Origin: Vandiemenella viatica
Taxonomy: Eukaryota; Arthropoda; Insecta; Orthoptera; Morabidae
Direction of reading: 5' to 3'
Assembly: GCA_031002005.1 (NCBI GenBank)
Contig: JARYHS010009186.1
Coordinates: forward strand, 102,829,992-102,893,991
DNA: 64,000 nucleotides
The notes under the pieces were generated by a model. That model worked only from the letters and a program-made list of their open reading frames with translations, made no database searches and had not been told where the DNA came from. A program made the position numbers and the translations under genes. Of this stretch, positions 59,050 to 64,000 are shown in pieces. Position 1 is the stretch's first letter. Each line of letters begins with the position of its first letter.

Positions 59050-60897
59050 ATGATTATTGTTTAGGTATTTTGTAAATATTCGCTTAATATGTTACAAAGT
59101 GTATGAACACAGTATGTGTTGTTTATTATTACGCCTACTTCACAGTTATAAGTTCTAATACACAAAAGAAGCGAAACAAAAATCCAAATTACGTAGAAAT
59201 AATTTTGATCGACTTTTTGTGTCAAATACCCCTGTGTGCAGGGTTAGAAATTTATTCATTACAAATGATATTGTGATCAGCACCCTTTACAGTTTCAAAG
59301 TGCAATGGCCTGTTAGTATTTATCTTTTAGCTGGACTTTCTGCTTGTAATTTCCAATATTACCAAATTGGTCATTTGCTTTGTTCCAGTAACTGGTTTAA
59401 TCTATCAATTTCTTAACCTGGAACTTGAACTTCTTACTGCCTGTTTACCTGTTAACTTTAATCTACAATACTAAAATGACTCTTCTGTTATGATTAATTG
59501 AGAATGGTTGTTGCCCTGTGGACCAATAAATTATATAACTTTGCAGCACTCCTTGTGCAGTAAGTGTATTACAGTAAAATGATCCAGAACACATTTGAGA
59601 GGTTAAACAATAAAACATTATTAATTTTCTGATGAAACATCCAGGAACCATAAATATTAATTAGTATAATTCAGTATTAACTACCATCAATAGCTCAGTA
59701 AAAATGACAATGAAACTGCTGTTGAAAACAAGAAGGATAGAGAAACAACATGTCACTTTGCACAGATGAAAGGATGAGGGCCAGGATGAACCCAAAAAAA
59801 CACGAACATGCATTACAGTATTTCGGTAAAAAAACTTCAGTAATGTAATAGGCGAGAGATATTGCACAGGAAAGACATATCCCCATGCCTCGGTCTCCAA
59901 TAAAGCCCCACCTGTAAAACTGGCACTTACTTTTATTTTTTTTATACCGAATTTTAGAAAATTTATTCATTTTATTTTACTTTGATTGTTACAGAGATTA
60001 TATTTTCCAACTGTTATCATTGTCAACCTCCTCACACGTCACTGCAATCACCACCCTTCCCACTTTTTTCATCTTTGGTTCAGTCATGTGGTGCCATAGG
60101 TCTGGATGTGTACACATCTTTTCCCTTGTCACATGTCTCACCCCTTACATGATTAAGTTTTTTTTACTGGAATATTGTAAAGTGTTTTTGTGTTCGTCCT
60201 GACCATCCTACCCTCTTCTGTGGTAAGTGGTGGATTCTTTTCCCTATCATTCTTTGTCTTTTTTCTTTCTTTTTTTTTTAACCTATTAATCAAAATTACT
60301 TGAAAGTTTTTAGAAACAGTTTGAATGTTGCAATCAATTTGTATGAGTTGAATATGGTCTTATTCTTTGTCTCCTCATAAGTGCTGTTCATCACATTTTT
60401 TACATACTAGGCCTTGGGGCCTATTAGTGTCTACCTCCATCTTTTAGTTGGACTTCCTTATATTTGTTTCCCTCTTTGAATAGAATTTAGTACTTGCTGC
60501 AGTATTGTTGGTTTGTCCATCTTTTTCACATGTTAAAACCACTTTTGCCTATCCTGCTGAATGTGTTCACCTACTTGTCTCACATTCAATTTTTTTTTAC
60601 TCTTATTACGATGTGCCAATATATGTCCTGCAGTTCTTTTTGGGAATTATTTTCCGCCCATGTTAGTGTTTAAATGTAATTTGTATGCCAAAAAGATGAT
60701 TATCATAAAACCTTCTGTGGATGTTCTGGAACACTACTTGTGGTTATTAGTTATCATCCATTCTTTTTAAATGCTGAATCCATAATGCTAGACATATTGT
60801 ACTCTAAGGATTACTCTTATTTTATTTGTTTAGTTCTATTTCTGTTATGATTTAATCATGTATGGCCTATGGTTGTAAAAGCATTAGATCCACCTGC
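59050..60897 (+). other. Unassigned intron sequence
   Basis: T-rich with chance ORFs on both strands. 59990-60260 may share a weak repeat with 45830-46070. Confidence 0.4.
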
Positions 60898-61408
60898 GTG
60901 ATTTCTACGTCCATCTGTTATTTGATTGAGATTCTATTTTTATGCATAATTATTAGAAGCAGAATACGATTCTGTCAGGTTGCCTGTCTAAATATGGCTG
61001 CATGTATTTTTAATTTTAAATAAAAAACTTTTTTCAAAAATTTTAGTTCACTTATTTTTTTAAATAAATTATAATTTATTTCAAAAAAGAGATATGTAAA
61101 GAGCATAAAAAGTTTGGGTTGCCTATGTAATAGTGGACACAAGTAGGGGTTGCCAGCTCTTAAAGATTCGTAAAAGGGTGTGAGAGTTAGCACATTACAT
61201 CGTTCATCAGACGGTGTGCTGTGCTAACTTTAACAGCTGGCAATCCCTACTTGTGGCCACATTTACATAGGAATTTTTTTGGCTTTTTTGAAAATTTATT
61301 TAAAAATACTTGCGGTGGATAGGCAACCCAGCAGAATTGTATTCTGCCACAAATAATTAACCATAGAATTGCATTTCAATCAAATAACAGATGGATGTAA
61401 AAATCAAA
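60898..61408. mobile_element. Foldback element, ~510 bp
   Basis: The left and right halves are imperfect reverse complements about a centre near 61190. Outer blocks: 'catctgttatttgattga' against 'tcaatcaaataacagatg', and 'gcagaatacgattctg' against 'cagaattgtattctgc'. Inner blocks: 'cctatgtaatagtgg' against 'ccacatttacatagg', and 'acaagtaggggttgccagct' against 'agctggcaatccctacttgt'. No coding capacity. Confidence 0.85.
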
Positions 61409-64000
61409 TCTTGAACTCAGCTTAACAAGTGAGCCTCCACTTACCTCATCCCGTAACTGACTATACTTTACAGAAATTCATGAGAATTAACTCTACCATT
61501 ATTTTATCTAATCTCGTGTTGTCATTCTGTTTTCACTAGATTTAGGTCTAATCTGTCCTCAGCATTCTGTTGTATCTAAGTTTCCTGTATCTAAGTAACA
61601 AATGGTTACTTCAGTGTCCATGTTTCTGAATCATAGTTGGAATAGAAATATAATGCACTTTGTAGATCATTTCCTTGCTGCTCTTTGGAACATCCTTGCA
61701 CAGTGGATGGGGGGAAGAGGAGCCATCTGGAGCACTTGCCACATGCTACACAGGCAATGTGGTGGGGTGACATTTTTTTTCCAGTGCCCCAGGCAGTAAA
61801 ATCATGTTTGAAGGGGTGGCAGTCTTGGGTTTTTGCACTGTTTGGGAAAATTCGTATATCTGCCACTGTCCTTGCTCCAGATTAGACAACTGATACTTCT
61901 AAAAAATATTTCTGCTTGTGTCCCTCTTAACTTACATTTCCATCATCTACACTTTTTAAACTGTTCACTTTCCTTATCAGTTGCCCTGCCATCATAATTC
62001 CATTGCTTGGTCTCTTCTCCATTCTAGTTGGATGATGTATTCACTTTTCTTTATACTAAATTTCACCTCGTGTCCTCGTATAACATTTGTCATACATCAA
62101 ACTGCCGCTTAACATCCTCTTCTCTACTCACACATCAAGTGATCTGAAAAAGTCACCATCTCCACATTTTATTCTCAAATGCTTTCTGGAAACTTATCTT
62201 TTCCCTCATCAGTAAAAATTATAAAGAATAGGAATTTAGAGGGAATTTTATTGGTTTAAACAATTTATGTGCTCTATTCAGTTGCTTCTTTCTCTCTGTT
62301 CTTGCTCAGATAGTGTATTTCCTTCATGCTGTCATGCCTTTGTTCTTTGGGCCTCCCTGCCTTCCCTTTCTAGGCACTATCATATGCTTTCTAAATATGC
62401 AGGAAAACCAGGATTAGCTCCATTCCATTCTTTCCTGCAAATAAAAGGCCTGTTTTCAACCTTCCTGGACTTTGTAAGGTATCCCTCGTTATATTTGCAA
62501 TATTTGGTTAGAATCGGGCCGAGTTTTGGGTTAACTTTAGTATCCGGTACCACACGTAAAATCGAGTTGACAACACTTTCCATACACTAAAGTGAATAAA
62601 TAATCCATAACCAAGGTAAATAACATATAAATGGCATTAAATAAACGATATTACAGCAGGAAGCAAGTAATAACGTATAAAAGTAAACTTGTAATATCAG
62701 ATACTGACATTGTTTAACGAATTATTCTGAACCGATTTAAATGAAGGAAATGGCCATAAATAGTAAATATAGTCACTAAATAAACCTTTTATCACGGTTA
62801 ATAAACTTTATGTTAAAGATAAACAGATAATTTTAATACAGTAATATCTAACCTTAAATTTTGGCACATAACAGACTTTGGTATTTCTGAAGTGATTTTC
62901 GTCCAGTAAAGAGTATAAAAATCTAATAATATACAGGCCTAGAACTATTATAAACATAACTTCACATTTAAATACCGTTTAGTAAGTATTTTAAGGAAAT
63001 AGACTGGAGAGTAGACTAAAGTAGTATGAAGATATCACATTGTAATGAAACTGGACCATTTTAGAGTCCTAAAAGTAGTCATAATAATCCCTGAGACAGT
63101 GTAGTAGATTAATTAACAGATTTCTGATAGTTTTCAAGGGTTTAATAATCACAACAAGAAATTATGGAGGATTTTGGATACTCATTTTCTTAAACAGTTC
63201 ACATAAATAATTTGAGGTCTTTTAAGTAATTTCAGGATTTAAAAAGTAGACAAATATAAAGGAAATAAACTATCTTTCAGTTTTAATAGATTTCAAGTAG
63301 TTTCAAGCAGTAAAATACGAGATATCAGTGAATAAGCAGGCGCCGGTAAACCAACTAATTTGCTCAACTTTTCGGAATTAATTCTAACACTTATAAGTCA
63401 TTTCCAGAGCGATAAGAACATGTAAATACCAGTTAACACACGTAACTAATTTTCTAAACACATTTAAAGGCATTCCACTAACCTGTTGTATGATAATCCA
63501 ATCACAAAGTAAATTGCTATAGACACTGCACATATAAAATGCTTCTACACTGATTTTAAACACTGCCACACAATATAAAGTAGAGAATAAATTAAAACAG
63601 CCATGAAGAGAAGTAAATTCATCTAAATCAGATAGTTTCCAACACTCTAAGTATTTTTAAACATAAAAGGAACACGTAAAATAGAATACCCGACTTTGAC
63701 ATTTTATCATTTAAAAGCCTACTTAGATTCCGGGTTAAAAATTAGCTTGTTTTAATAATCCATTCTTTTAGCTCCCTACATATTTATTTCATGCCGTTTG
63801 AAGCAATAGAACAGATGTTATAGGTTTTCTAAATTCACTCGACACTAAATCCACGTGTAAATAACTAAATAATTTATTGTGTCTCAGATATAACAGCTAC
63901 AAAGATGAAATAAACTCTAAAATACACAGTTTAATTTAGGCTACACATCGATAATTTTTCCGGCTTGATAATCCATATAACTTCAGAGTTATACCATAAA
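61409..64000 (+). other. Unassigned AT-rich sequence
   Basis: No gene or defined repeat. From about 62580 the base composition is strongly A-rich on the upper strand with dispersed taaataa motifs. The BicD terminal exon was not recognised here. Confidence 0.45.

Overview
The window is insect nuclear DNA. Four in-phase exons on the + strand (5876-6095, 7713-7955, 19849-20106, 36804-36970) encode the C-terminal half of Bicaudal D, the dynein/cargo adaptor; the rest is intron dense with repeats. Introns of 1.6, 11.9, 16.7 and more than 27 kb, tRNA-derived SINEs of the kind I associate with Polyneoptera, and an insect errantivirus suggest a large-genome polyneopteran (stick insect, orthopteran or relative). 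The order is inference. Neither the first nor the last BicD exons were found.

Layout. 0.24-3.9 kb: satellite array with a 368-bp unit built from two diverged ~184-bp halves; an older four-copy relative lies at 25.35-26.0 kb. 4.1-4.6 kb: foldback element. 5.9-8.0 kb: two BicD exons. 8-19.8 kb: intron with two inverted copies of an unknown repeat (10.3 and 13.7 kb) flanking a dead mariner and a SINE, then a dead LINE and an old SINE. 19.85 kb: third BicD exon. 20.1-36.8 kb: intron with a hAT-type MITE, a SINE with perfect target-site duplications, the second satellite locus, and a three-level nest: a pogo/Tigger transposon (27.9-36.2 kb) split by a Tc1-like transposon (28518-35714), itself split by a full-length 5989-bp LINE (29545-35533). 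A SINE lies 76 bp before the fourth BicD exon.

36.97-64 kb: downstream intron with a SINE, a second hAT-type MITE, a mariner-like DUF4817-type element with ~108-bp TIRs and one internal stop, a degenerate antisense LINE, a PIF/Harbinger remnant abutting another LINE remnant, a 1000-N gap, and a Ty3/gypsy errantivirus whose pol is frame-broken but whose F-like env ORF is open, ending in a 601-bp 3' LTR. An unclassified transposon-like gene remnant (58-59 kb) and a ~510-bp foldback element (60.9-61.4 kb) follow; the last 2.6 kb is AT-rich with nothing recognised.

The only host gene seen is BicD. The least expected structure is a run of stem-loops with a shared loop motif in the 3' region of the nested LINE (35081-35520), with more hairpins at its 5' end.
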